The position numbers and the translations under genes were made by a program. From the NCBI RefSeq assembly GCF_019175285.1, contig NC_056527.1:105934044-105998043 (forward strand): a stretch of 64,000 nt of DNA, read 5' to 3'. The stretch is from Sceloporus undulatus (Eukaryota > Chordata > Lepidosauria > Squamata > Phrynosomatidae). Below are positions 25,320 to 36,005 of the stretch, piece by piece; positions within the stretch are counted from its first letter, which is position 1, and the number at the start of each line of letters is the position of its first letter. The notes under the pieces are model-generated. The model saw only the letters and a list, made by a program, of their open reading frames with translations, was not told the DNA's origin and searched no databases.

Positions 25320-26230
25320 ACTCTGCAGGAAGAAGAGAAGAAAGAGGTAAGCGGCTCTGGAGAGAAAGAAAGAGGGGAAAAGTTGAGGGGAAGAAGAAGA
25401 AGAAGAAAAGAGCCCCTTCAGGTTTTTCCCCAAACACTCAACTTTGCTCCTGAGGTTTGTGTGAAGGCGCCAACACGTGTCTGAGGCCAAAAGAAGCTCC
25501 TTTGGCTTTTGCAGCAGAAGAGAAAAATTGGGGAGGGAAAGAAAAAAGAGTCAAAAGAAAGAAGGCTTGGGTTGGGGGAGGTTTTTTGGGTGGAGTGGGG
25601 GGAAAATAAGACCCCCCAATGAAGGAAAATATTGTCCTTTGCAGCTTTTCCTTTTGAATTTGAAGCAGAGGGAAAGAAAAAAGAGTGGAAGGAATGAAGG
25701 ACTAGGGTTTTGAAGGGGGTTTTTGTGTTAAAAGAAATTTGAAGTAGAGGGAAAATTGGGGAGGGAAAGAAAAAAGGTGGAAGAAATGAGGGACTAGGAT
25801 TTGGGGTGTTTTTTTTAGGGGAATAAGACCCCCCCAATGAAGGCAAAGGAAATGTTCAACGAAGTTTAAAGTTGAGGGAAAATTAGGGAAAGAAAAAGTG
25901 TGGCAGGAATGAGAGATTGGGTTTTTTTTGGTGAAACCCAATGAAAGCAAATATTGCCTTTTCCAGTGTGTTGGGAATTGTGATGGAAAGTGAGGAGGGG
26001 GGAGAAAAAAGGATGGCTAGAGCTAAAAATGTAAAAGAAGAAGGAAGCTCTGCCCTTGAAGACTGGGGTTTGGAGAGAGCAAGGGGTTCTTTGGGGGGAG
26101 AAAGAACCCCCCCCCCCAATGAAAGCAAATCTTGTCTCCTTTTTCAGTGTGTGGCTGGATGCCTGGTGATGATGGTGGGAAGGGAGCAAGAAAAGAAGGG
26201 GAAATGAAAAAGGATGGCTAGGGTTGGGGA
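25320..26230. repeat. Purine-rich degenerate tandem array
   Basis: Successive blocks repeat the order GAGGGAAAATTGGGGAGGG, AAAGAAAAAAGAGTGG, AATGAAGGACTAGGG, a G/T run, ATAAGACCCCCCAATGAAGG, and TTGTCCTTTTCAGTGTG. Blocks start near 25495, 25660, 25738, 25870 and 25985. They vary from about 80 to 190 bases, and the last contains extra sequence. Strong purine bias on the plus strand gives many meaningless open frames. I know no matching satellite family. Confidence 0.6.
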
Positions 26231-26239
26231 TTGAAACCC

Positions 26240-26601
26240 AAAAATGCTGGCCTGGGGTCTGCTGGACCAAGGGAAAGGGGGAGAGAAGGGGAGAGAAGGA
26301 GAAGGGCTCCTGGGCAAAGCTGGGCTGCCCTAGTCCTGGCTGGCTGAGAGGAGGAGGAGGAGGAGGAGGAGAGTGGCTGAGTATTTATTTTTATGAATGG
26401 TCCCCCTTCCATTGGCCGCCCTGGGCTGGCTAACTGGCTTCGGATTGGAGGGAAGTGGCTGTGTAAACGCCAACCGGATCCCTCCCCCCAACATTTTGAT
26501 TTCTCTCCCCCCCCCCCCCCCCTCTCTGGGTGATTCCTGGAAGTGTGGAAGGGACTGTTGGTAAGAAGGAGGGGAAAGCCAGCTGGTCCCCGCCTCTCCC
26601 T

Positions 26602-26635
<34 letters not shown>

Positions 26636-26650
26636 GAGAAAGGTTGGGTG
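26240..26650. promoter_or_regulatory. Orphan promoter-like segment with CCAAT boxes and repeats
   Basis: Relatively GC-rich DNA holds ATTGG motifs at about 26413 and 26446, a TATA-like TATTTATTTTTATG near 26383, a (GGA)n run near 26340, a C run near 26506-26523 and a (GCA)n run at about 26604-26632. No coding exon within reach could be tied to it. It may be a promoter or first exon of a gene outside my recognition, or merely a low-complexity region. Confidence 0.3.
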
Positions 26651-26844
26651 AGGTGATCCAGGACTAGGCTGGGCAGGAGGGAGATCCTCTGCTAGCAAAG
26701 AGAGAGATCTGTGCACACATACACACACACATATACACAACACACAAACACACACACTGGGAAAAGGTGGAGACCAGGGCTAGCCCAGCTTCACTTGCAC
26801 CCATGCCCCACCTGTAAAGATGCAAAGAGGAAGGTGCACCACCA

Positions 26845-27259
26845 GGGCCTGATTCCCACTACCTTTTAAACCGGATCGCAAATCGGTTTGAACCGGTTCA
26901 AATGACCCTGCTTCCCACTTGAACCAACTCACTGAAGCGATTCAGAGACGGGGGCCATGCGCAAGACCCATTTAACCCGTGTCTTTTTAACGCTGAATTT
27001 TTTTCCACATCTTTTTGGGTAAATCGATTCCGCACAAGTGTACACCAGATGGGGATTGGAATCGATTTAAATTTGCCCTTCAGCCGGCTGGGGCGGATCC
27101 ATTTTGAATCGATTCATTCATGAATGTGAACCACAAGCGGGTTATTTTACAGGGAAAAAATGCAATTGGGGCAAATGTAGCGTGAACCGCACTCTGCTGT
27201 TGAACTGATCAGTCGATTTGGATTGCAAACCAATTTATTTGTAAGTGGGAATGAGGCCC
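26845..27259. mobile_element. Non-autonomous DNA transposon with ~18-bp inverted ends
   Basis: The left end GGGCCTGATTCCCACTAC mirrors the right end GTAAGTGGGAATGAGGCCC with one or two differences. The interior is rich in AATCGATT and AACCGGTT palindromes. No target duplication is obvious. The superfamily is uncertain (hAT-like ends are possible). Confidence 0.65.
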
Positions 27260-27261
27260 AA

Positions 27262-27885
27262 GATGGAAGAACCAGAAAAGATGCAAACATTCAAAAAGGA
27301 TGTTGACAAGTTGGAGCATGTCCAAAGGAAGGTGACAAAAATGGTGAAGGGTCTATGAGGAGCTGCTGGGACGTAGCCAATGGGGGGGTCTGTGGGGTCT
27401 GCCCCCCTTCCGTTAGCTACAATGAATGGTGTGCACCACTGCACCCAAGCCCCATTATAATGGTGGCACTTAGTCTGGACCCCCTCTTCCCAAAATCCTG
27501 GCTACGTCCCTGGGAGCTGGGTATGTTTAGCCAGGAGAAGAGATGGTTAAGAGCTGATATGATAGCCCTGTTGATGTATTTGAAAGGGTGTCATATTGAG
27601 GATGGAGCAAGCTTGTTTTCTGCTGCTCTGGAGAATAGGACACAGAGCAATGAATGCAAACTGCAGGAAAAGAGATTCCACCTCAACATTAGGAGGAACC
27701 TTTTGACAGTGAGAGCTATTGGACACCCTCCCTTGGAGATTGGTGGAGTCTCCTTCTTTGGACGTTTTTAAACAGAGGCTGGATGGCCATCTGTCAGGGA
27801 TGCTTTGATTGAGAGTTCCTGCATGGCAGGGGGTTGGACTGGATGGCCCTTGAGGGTCTGTTCCAACTCTATGATTCTATAATGC
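27262..27885 (+). repeat. CR1 LINE 3' end carrying an inserted MITE
   Basis: CR1 text runs AAGTTGGAGCATGTCC...GGTGAAGGGTCTATGAGGAG, is interrupted at about 27368, resumes AGCTGGGTATGTTTAGCC near 27514, and continues to the terminal GGATGGCCCTTGAGG and AACTCTATGATTCTAT. It is a 5'-truncated copy in plus orientation. Confidence 0.85.
27368..27510. mobile_element. 143-bp MITE inserted in CR1
   Basis: The ends GGGACGTAGCCA and TGGCTACGTCCC are perfect 12-base inverted repeats. The flanks GGAGCTG on both sides look like an approximate target duplication, as for hAT elements. The CR1 text is continuous if the insert is removed. Confidence 0.75.
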
Positions 27886-27889
27886 AAAG

Positions 27890-28540
27890 ACATACAACTC
27901 AGCACAAAAGTCAGAATCATACCGGCCATTGTCTCCCCTATTGCCATGTATGGATGTGAGAGAAGGAGGAGTGAAGATGGGAGGAAGGAACATCAACAAT
28001 CTAAGATATGCAGAGACATCATATTACTAGCGGAAAAGATCAAAGACTTGGAACAATTACTAAGGAAGGTCACAGAAGAGAGGTAGGCTTATTGCTGAAG
28101 AAAACAAAAATAATGGGGAAGTGGAGATGCTGAAAGAGTTTCCATACTTTGGATTAAACATCAGAACAGAGATTGCAGTCAAGAAATAAAAAGCAGGCTA
28201 GGAATTGGAAGGGCAGCTATGAAAGAGCTATATAAGAACCTAAAGTGTACAGATAGAACTATAAACACTAAAGTAAGGATCGTCCAAGTCACTGTATTGC
28301 CCATCGCCATCACCATATACAGATGTGATTGCTGAACAGTGAAGAGAGTTGACAGGAAAAAAGAAACTCATTTGAGACGTGGTTCTGGAGAGGAGTGCTG
28401 AGGATACCATGGACAGCCAAAATGACAAGCAGGTGGATCTTTGAACGGATCAAGCTTGAACTCCCTCTAGAAGCCAAGATGATGAAACTGGGGCTGTCGT
28501 ACTTTGGTCACATCATGAGAAGACTCAAAGACAGTTAACT
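27890..28540 (+). repeat. BovB/RTE-type LINE C-terminal fragments
   Basis: Broken frames contain typical RTE pieces: AIVSPIAMYGCER early, then later RGVLRIPWTAKMTSRWIFE and MMKLGLSYFGHIMRR. Two partly repeated pieces seem joined, with internal loss. Multiple stops and frame changes make it non-functional. BovB-like LINEs are abundant in squamates and are the likely mobilising partner of Sauria SINEs. Confidence 0.7.
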
Positions 28541-28625
28541 ACAATAACAATCTCAGGTTATAAAACTGAGAAACTCTTTCCCAAAAGTAGCTAGTTGGCC
28601 CAAGAAGCATTCTCTGGCCTCTCCC

Positions 28626-28812
28626 TCCATGGGTGCATCTACACTAGAAACAATACAATCTGACACCATTTTAATTACTATGGCTCCATACAACAGAAGC
28701 CTGGGATCTGTAGTTTTGTAAGGCACCTTTACTCTTTGGAAGAGAATACTAAACACCTTGTAAAACTACAAATGCCATAGGATGGTGCTATAGAAACTGC
28801 AGTGTTTCTACA
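28626..28812. repeat. Palindromic MITE
   Basis: One arm has GGTGCATCTACACTAGAAAC and GGGATCTGTAGTTTTG; the other has AAAACTACAAATGCCATAGG and CAGTGTTTCTACATATAGAC. The right end merges into a CA-rich run. Confidence 0.65.
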
Positions 28813-28954
28813 TATAGACACACACACCCCTTCATCTCTTTTTGTACAAACTCACTATTGATATTGAGTCAGTCTGATTGAATAGCATTGAGCCATGGCT
28901 GTTAAAGTGGTATCAAATTGTTATAATGAATATAGCTGGGTAGCATGTATAGAG

Positions 28955-29162
28955 CTAGCATAGTGCAGTGCTTTGAGTGTTAGACTAGGACTCTGGAAGT
29001 TTGAATTCTCCCTCAGCTTTGGAAACTTCCAGGTGACCTTGGGCCACTCACATGCTCTCAGCCTCAGAGAAAGGCCATGGCAAACCTCTTCAGAAGAAAA
29101 CCTGCCAAGAAGAGGGTCACTATAAGTCAAAGTCAACTGAAAAGCACAAAGCAACAACAATT
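28955..29162 (+). repeat. Sauria-type SINE
   Basis: The head AGTGCTTTGAGTGTTAGACT, the block GGTGACCTTGGGCCACTC, CTCTCAGCCTCAGAGAAAGG, and the tail CAAAGCAACAACAATTGG are all in family order. The B box is mutated (AGTTTGAATTCTCC). Confidence 0.8.
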
Positions 29163-29344
29163 GGCATTATAGCTTATGTTAGCCTCGCTGTTTTCAGACC
29201 AGGGGCTAAATCCTATCGATTAAACCAACAGAATCAATTGCTGAATGGTGCGTTAATGTGAAAATAAGTCTTAGTGAGCCAATGGCTTTGCTCTAGTTTG
29301 CATACTTTGACAATAGGATTCAGGCTTGTGCATGTGTAGAACAT

Positions 29345-30200
29345 GGATAGGTGCATGAATGGAATGCTGTTATAGAATTGGAAAGGGTCTCATGGGTCAT
29401 AGAGGCCAACCCCTGCTCACTGCAAGATCTCCAGCTAAAACATCCCTAGCAGGTAGCTGTCTAGACTATTTTTGAAGATGTCCAGAGAAGGGAACCCATT
29501 CACCTCCCTAGGCAATTGGTTTCATTGGCAAAACGTTCTTACTGTTGAGAAAATCCTTTTAATGTTTAATCAAAATCTACCCTCCTGTAACCTAAAACCA
29601 TTAGACCTGGTCCTACCATTGTGGGGCAGCAGAGAACAATCTTGTACTCTCCTCTCTGTGACACCTCTTCAGGTATTTAAAGAGTTCAGTCATGTCACCC
29701 CTCAGTCTTCTCTTCACCAAGCTTTGTGCCCAGCTCCTTCAACCTTTCCTCATATGTTATGTTCTCCATATCTCTTATCATCTTTGTCCTTTTCTGAAGC
29801 TGCTGAACTTGTCTATATCATCCTTAAAACGAAGCACCCAGAACTGAAAGCAGTGCTCCAGATGAAGCTTGCCCAGCACAGAATATAGTGGGCCTATTCT
29901 TTCCCTCAACTTGAAAAGTATGCTTCTATTAATGCAGGCTTAAATTAGTTTTTGCCTTCTTTGCTGCAGCCTCAATTGCTGGCTCATGTTCAGTTTATGA
30001 TCAACAGTAATCCTGAGGTTATTTGCCCATGTAGTACTGCTGAGTCAAATATCCCCCATCCTATACCTGTAAATTTGTTTTTTGTGGCCTAAATGTAGAA
30101 TTTTGCACTTGTCTTTCTTAAACTTTAGTAATTTTTGCCCTATTTTCTAGTTTATCTAAGTGCTTTTGAGTTCTGATCCTATTTTCCAATGTGATACCCA
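29345..30200 (-). repeat. Old CR1 LINE fragment, reverse orientation
   Basis: The complement of a longer CR1 3' segment is seen: AGAATTGGAAAGGGTC, ACCCATTCACCTCCCTAGG, GGCAGCAGAGAACAATCTTG, GTCATGTCACCCCTCAGTC, CCAGAACTGAAAGCAGTGC and AGAATTTTGCACTTGTC. Divergence from younger CR1 copies in the window is high, so this copy is older. Confidence 0.8.
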
Positions 30201-30459
30201 CCCTACAAATTCCATAGGATGCAGCCTTGGCAGTTACAGTGGAATCATAGTGTTATAACTGTATATAACCGTATAAGGGCCCAGGATTGTTATAAAGATC
30301 ATAGACAGAAAATGCACATGAAACATTTCAAGTGCTTTAAAATGCTACCCAAATGCAAGTCATTGCTTGTTATTGTTGTTACTTTTCAGTGTGCTATAGT
30401 AGCTAAAGAGGTAGACAAAGATTGCATTCCATTTTCTTAATAGATATATAAAACATACA

Positions 30460-30665
30460 TGCTTGAAAGTGTGGTGTAGTATTTGACTAAGGCTAGCTAT
30501 GTCCAGTTTCAACACCCTGCTCAGCCACAAAGATCATTTAGTTGGGGAAGTTGCTCATTCACGATCTAACCTACTTCACAGGGTTGGTGTATGAGGATTA
30601 AAGTATGGCAGGGAGCAGGATCCATCTGTGTTGTCCTGAGCACCTTGGAAATTAAGATAGAAATA
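30460..30665 (+). repeat. SINE-like repeat of a second tRNA-related family
   Basis: The phrases CCTGCTCAGCCACAAAG, CTAACCTACTTCACAGGGTT, TGTATGAGGATTAAAG, and CCTGAGCACCTTGGAAATTA follow the order of a common tetrapod SINE (GATCTAACCTACTTCACAGG...). The family is not named here. Confidence 0.5.
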
Positions 30666-30879
30666 ACAGAAACTGTTTATACATGTGACAAAGCCTTCAG
30701 GGATGGGGAATTAGAGTATTGCAACATATGATGAGCCTCTGGTTAAAGATGGAAAACTAGCACACAACGTGGTTTTGTATTTGTCTGTGAAAACATGATT
30801 ACATATGCCAAGTGACTAGAATGTGCATATGGCATTTGTGCCAGACACAAAGGAAAAAATAGTTTTGAGCCTAGAAGAC

Positions 30880-31085
30880 TACACTGGCGCTTGGTATCGG
30901 CTGGGGTTTGGTTCCAGCTCCCCCACCCCATGGGTACCAAAATCTGTGGGTGCTCAAGTCCCACTAAATAAAATTGTGTCCCTTATGTAAAATGGCAAAA
31001 GGAAGGTTTGCTTTTTGGAATTTGTATTTCTTTGAATAGTTTCAAGCCATGGAAGGTTGTGGATATAGAAGGCCAAGTGTATTTG
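30880..31085 (+). repeat. Tigger-like MITE
   Basis: It starts near TACACTGGCGCTTGGTATCG and has AATCTGTGGGTGCTCAAGTC, TTTCAAGCCATGG and the terminal GAAGGCCAAGTGTA. These are the same internal landmarks as the copy at 32345-32532. Confidence 0.65.
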
Positions 31086-31487
31086 TTGCCATTCAACAGT
31101 ATCCCAGAATATGCCACTAATGGCAAATCATTTCACCTTATTTGTCCATATGCTCTGTCAATCTCATCTACACATATGTTTTGGTAGTAGTCATGTGCCT
31201 TTAACATCCTGCTGACATTTTTTTCCCTTGCACCTCTCCTTTCATTGTTTAACATCTCTCCCATTGAAACTCACAAATACTTACTCACTATTGTGACATA
31301 TTACTGTACTTTCTCCTAGGCAGTCTATTGCCCCTCCTGTGGAATTTGCATGCATGTTGATAGGGTTGGAGATGTCACAGGCAGCAAGTGGGGTTGTGGA
31401 TAGGATGATGGACTCTTGAACCCTATGCTAATCTCTAAAGCTCTGTGATTGACCTTGAGCTAAACAATGTTTCTCAGCCAAGTTAAG

Positions 31488-31745
31488 GGAAGAGCCATAG
31501 CTCAGGGTAAAGTACCTGCTTTGCATGCACAAGCTTTCAGGTCCAATCTTCTTCAGCTGCAGGTCAGGTTGGGAAAGACTCCTACCTGAAATTTTTGGGA
31601 GATACTGCTAGTCATAGCATTGGCCTGGATGGCTCTATTGGCCTGACTCAGTACATATAAGCAGCCACGCTCAGTATAAGCAGTCTTACCTGGATAGATC
31701 AATTGGTCTGACTCAGTATAAGCAATCTTTGTGATCTACCTTGCA
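31488..31745 (+). repeat. tRNA-Ala-derived SINE with a duplicated tail
   Basis: The head GAGCCATAGCTCAGGGTAAA and CTGCTTTGCATGCAC is close to tRNA-Ala(TGC), with the anticodon loop TTTGCAT still readable; the B-box part is eroded. The tail phrase GGTCTGACTCAGTATAAGCA occurs two to three times (about 31655-31735), a small internal duplication. Confidence 0.7.
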
Positions 31746-31749
31746 GAAT

Positions 31750-32340
31750 TGTTGTGATGCCCCAGGGATACTATTCTGAGCTCTATTGAGACAATTCACA
31801 TGAAGAAATCAGTAAAGCGTGCCTGCCTTATCTAGAATTAACATATATTTTAGCATTTTTACATCTAATAATGCATGATGGTATGTTAATTTTTAACTTT
31901 TATTTAATGCATTTCTATCTTAAAACTAGACCTCATTTTAAGTACCATAAAAATTCCATTAAAACTACATTCATATGATCTAATATGAGGAGTGGAGAAA
32001 GCCTGTCTATGGGTCCTGTGCAGCTCCAGGAACTTCATTTTGTGGGGCCCCTGATCCCCTCACTAAAAAATTAATTGCTTTTTTTATCCGCCCACCCCCA
32101 TACCTACAGTTGCCACAAAAATGCAGTGGTCTTGTCCTCTTGCCTCCTACAAACCACAAACCTAACAAATGTACAAAAAAAGAAATGGCCAGTTTTTGTT
32201 TTGTGGGAAAAATATTTTGTTGGTTTTTTTGTTTTTGTTTTTTGGCTAATGATGGAGGGGGGAGATTGCCCCCACCCCCTCCACTGTTGCTCATCCCAGA
32301 TGTAATGATTACTAAATATACATATTTTGTATATGTGCTT
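31750..32340. other. Non-coding, nothing recognised
   Basis: AT-rich sequence with short T and G runs. No exon or repeat family is supported. Confidence 0.35.
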
Positions 32341-32344
32341 GCAT

Positions 32345-32532
32345 GGAAGTACAGAGGGCCCTTGGTATCTGCTGGGGTTTGATTCTAGGCTCTCCTGTGG
32401 ATATCAAAACCTGTGGATGCTCAAGTGCCATTGTATACAATGGTGTAGTACCAAAAAAAAAAAAACATTTTCAAGCCATGGATGGTTGTGTCCATGGATG
32501 CAGAATTTGTGGATGTGAAGGGCCAACTTCAT
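32345..32532 (+). repeat. Tigger-like MITE
   Basis: Landmarks are GTACAGAGGGCCCTTGGTAT at the left, CTGTGGATGCTCAAGTGCC, TTTTCAAGCCATGGATGG and GATGTGAAGGGCCAACTTC at the right, giving imperfect inverted ends. Confidence 0.65.
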
Positions 32533-32619
32533 ATGCCCATGCATGTGTACATTGCTCAAAAGAATGTGCTCTGGAATATGTGAGTAATTATGTATTTTGA
32601 ACTATGTATTACTCTGGAG

Positions 32620-33020
32620 AAAGCTAGTATGGTGTATGGGTTTGAATGCCAGGCTAGAATCATAGAGATGAAAGAGACCCCAAGGACCATCCATTCCAAC
32701 CCTCTGCCATGCAGGAACTCACAACCAAAGCACCCCCGACAAATGACCATCCAGCCTCTGCTTAAAAACCTTCAAAAAAGGAGACTCCACCACTTTCCCA
32801 GGCAAAATGTTCCACTACAACTCTGGGAAACCAGGGTTTGAATCCCCACTCAGCCATGGAAATCTATTGGGTGATCTTGGGCAAGGCACATGTTCTTAGC
32901 CTTGGAGGAAAGCAATGGCAAACCCTCTCTGAACAAATCTTGCCTAGAAAGCCCCATGGTACTTTCACCTTAGGGTTGCCATAAGTCCAAAAAAGCTTGA
33001 AGGCACACAGAAATAGCAAC
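32620..33020 (+). repeat. Sauria-type SINE interrupted by a CR1 3' fragment
   Basis: The SINE head (AAGCTAGTATGGTGTATGGG) stops near 32654. A reverse-oriented CR1 end (AGAATCATAGAGATGAAAGA ... GGCAAAATGTTCCAC) fills 32655-32818, and the SINE resumes at AACTCTGGGAAACCAGGG and runs to the 3' part AAAGCTTGAAGGCACACAG. The order of insertion is therefore SINE first, CR1 second. Confidence 0.75.
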
Positions 33021-33158
33021 AGCTTCTATGAAATGGCCATATACATACTTTATGAACAGTAACACTCTGTTTGTATATATAATCTGCATTTATAATCTAG
33101 TATTAGGTGTACATGTTTTTCCTTGGTGTGTGTACATATATAAACAAATGTCTCCATA

Positions 33159-33617
33159 CAGTGGTGTTACTAGGGTTGGTATCACCCCATGGATCTCCTA
33201 GGATGGGTTTATGGATGGAGAAGAGTGTCTCACTCTGAGGAACTCAGCATCCTGCCTCTGCCATCCCCTCACCACCCAAGACAGCAAAAACAGGCTGCTC
33301 CCCTGAGCAAAAACAGTTTTTTAATTACAAAAGATTTCCACCTGCAAAGAAAAAGGGAAGTAACAGTAAACAGCCCTTTCTGAAAACAACAGCAAAAGGT
33401 GCGATTGGGAGAAGGAAGCTGTGGGAGTGGGGAACAGAGAGAAAGGTCCGTGGCCTAAACCCCATCTTCACCCTCGGGGAGTGGCGCACCAAGATGATTT
33501 CCCCCTTTCTTTCTGGGGGAGGAACCTTGGGATGCCTCACTGATGCATGGTGTTATCCCATCTGATGGTGTCACCCAGTGTGGCTAGCACACCTTGCACC
33601 CCCTAGTAATGCCACTG
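33159..33617. mobile_element. hAT-type MITE, 459 bp
   Basis: The ends CAGTGGTGTTACTAGGG and CCCTAGTAATGCCACTG are inverted repeats with one mismatch. The 8-base flanks TCTCCATA and CCTCCATG agree at six positions, a decayed hAT target duplication. No transposase is present. Confidence 0.7.
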
Positions 33618-33619
33618 CC

Positions 33620-35028
33620 TCCATGTGATTAAGAGACAGAATCAGGGTCTGAAAAAGGAAAATCATGCAGAAATATTATGTGCATTACTGCTGCATCAAT
33701 ACAATGTGCATAGACGTGTAATGGGATTGTAAAATGGTTTCATATGAAGGACAGTATAGCCCTCCAGGGATTGAGATTACCGTACTAGTAAGTATACCTG
33801 AAAGTTGTATATATGCCTAATAGTGATGTGTTCATTGTTCATACGTATCAAATGATGGTTTTAAAATCAACTTTCAAAGCTGGCTGTCTTGTTTTTGCTC
33901 ACTGCAATCCCCTTGGAGGATGAGTTTGATAAATGCCCATCCTCCATGTTTTTGTGTAGTGGAGATGCTCAAGATTGCAGGCTCTATGATGGGTGTTAGA
34001 TGGTCAGACATCATGTGTATCTCTCTTAAGTTCCATGTGTATGCATGTTTGTGTATGGGCCTCTGCAATTGTGTATGTAGTGGTAAACAGTGCAGTCCAT
34101 TAGTGCATATGCATCCAACATGAAGTTAGCATGGAGCCAGGGTGATGGCGATGGAAAACAGGGGTCTCTATTTTCTGGTTATTTAGTCTTCCACCCACCC
34201 ACCTATTCAAGGGACCCTTCCCAGGGGAGCCACAGTTCCACCCACAGATCTCCATTCTCTCCCTGGCCTCTGGCGTCATCATTTCTTGGAGCCTTGGCAC
34301 CCTGACTGTACTTTGCTGTCTTCCACTGTTCTAGGAAACCCTCCCTCCCCATACATACACATCTCCCTGGCCAGAGAACCCAGGCATCCTGGCACTCTGC
34401 TTTCTTCTCTTCCTGGCTTGGGTGGTGTTTATGAGCTAATCATGCACAGTCAGGGCCGTTAGCTGTTCCTGGCAGGTCTGAAGTTGCCGGTAAAGGCACC
34501 GGTTTCCTAGCAGTGATTAGGGGGAAGCGAGTGCGTGATGGAATGCTAAACAGCAATAACCACACACACACACACAAGCAGAAGCTCTCCTTGGGGTTTT
34601 GGGGAGAGTGTGACAGATCTGGCAAGATGCAGAGGAACTAAGATGGGAGGAAGTAACATGGAGTGGAGGAGTGGAAAGCCCGGCAAAGTCACCCACCCCA
34701 TTCCCCTATCTGAACCCTTTCCCCCCACAGTGCAAGGGAATCATCCTTGGAACATGTGAAGCAATCATCAAAAGAAGAATGTCTCTGGACATGCACAGAA
34801 TCCTTTACTACATGAGCAGCTGCCTCCCCTGCCCATGCAACATCCTTAAGATGTTTTGAAATACTATCCCACCACTGTCTCCAACCAAGGCTATGCTGGC
34901 TGGGGATGATGGAGCTTGTAACCCAATACACCTGCAGTGTGCTTGGCTGGTGGAGGCTAAGAGGGTACCAACCTGTGGGCCTCGTATATAATTTTGGTCC
35001 CAGTATATCTCAGTTTATAAATCTAATC
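33620..35028. other. Non-coding, nothing recognised apart from a CA run
   Basis: A short (CA)n lies at 34560-34576. Otherwise I can support no repeat, exon or RNA gene. Confidence 0.4.
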
Positions 35029-35255
35029 TTGCTTGACAAGTGCTACCTCTGAAATAATGCAATGTGATACTGCTTTAACTGCCATGGCTCAATACTATGG
35101 AATCCTGGGATTTGCAGTTTCTTGTGGCACTAGAGCTGTCTTGACAGAGAAGGCTAAATATCTCACAAAACTACAAATCTCAGAATTTTATTGCATTGAG
35201 CCAGGGCAGCTAAAGTGATGTCAAACTGCCTATTTCTGCAGTGCAGAGGCAGCCT
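35029..35255. repeat. Palindromic MITE
   Basis: Arms: GAAATAATGCAATGTGATAC...GGAATCCTGGGATTTGCAGT and ACTACAAATCTCAGAATT...AAAGTGATGTCAAACTGCC. A second, single-arm fragment follows at about 35570-35625. Confidence 0.7.
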
Positions 35256-35809
35256 GAGGCTTTAATTCTGAGCTGGGTCTCACTCAGAATATATGAAATC
35301 AGGTCCAACCCACCCAGCCCCTTCCCACTTAAACTGCCTGTTTTCTGTATCCTGGGAATATATAATATCACAGAAATGGATCTGAGGACACGCAAAGTGC
35401 TTTCTCTTAACCAAGCATATAGGGAAACAGTTTTCATTGTGTGGGTAGAGACAAAAATGAGTACAGTATGTGTGGGCAGAATAGTTAGGGTGACTGGTCA
35501 CTGCAAAAGAGCTTTAGCTGAAAGAAAAGTTCACTTGGGGAGGCAGAATGATCAAAATTAAAGCCACAGGCTGCATCTGCACTGCAGAAATATGCAGTTT
35601 GACATCACTTTAACTGCCATGTCTCAACAGGTAACAAATATGAGGCCACATCCTCATTCCCTCTCCTGCACTGTACCCTTTACCCTTGGAATCAAGCCAC
35701 CCATTTCAGATCAAACTGTGGGACTTAAGTCCCAGTGTTTTTCTTATTAGATTTTATTTTTTAGAGAGGGGGCAGTATTTATTAAACTCTGAGATCACTT
35801 TTTCCTCCA

Positions 35810-36005
35810 AGGAATTCAGGGCAGGGGCGATACGTGATTCTCCACTTACCCATTTCATGGTCACAACAACTCTATGAAGCAGCCTTGGCTGAGAGAGAGT
35901 AACAGTGCCATAATCACATAGTGATTTTCATAGTTGACTTGGGCTTTGAACCTGCACCAAACTGGCATGCCCCAAACACTTTGCTGTGCCAGCTAGGACT
36001 CTTAC
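35810..36005 (-). repeat. Reverse-oriented tRNA-related SINE
   Basis: The text GGTCACAACAACTCTATGAA, GGCTGAGAGAGAGTAACAG, GGGCTTTGAACCTGC and TTTGCTGTGCCAGCTAGG is the complement-order layout of a tRNA-related SINE with the reversed B box visible. It may be the same family as 30460-30665. Confidence 0.55.

Noticed and set aside
25418-26755. Several minus-strand frames of 80-140 codons rich in Phe, Ser, Pro and Leu
   Set aside because: They arise from the purine-rich tandem array and GGA/GCA runs; no start context, splice signals or domains.
31488-31560. A functional tRNA-Ala gene
   Set aside because: The acceptor stem and T-arm do not pair, the B box is eroded and the sequence continues into a SINE body.
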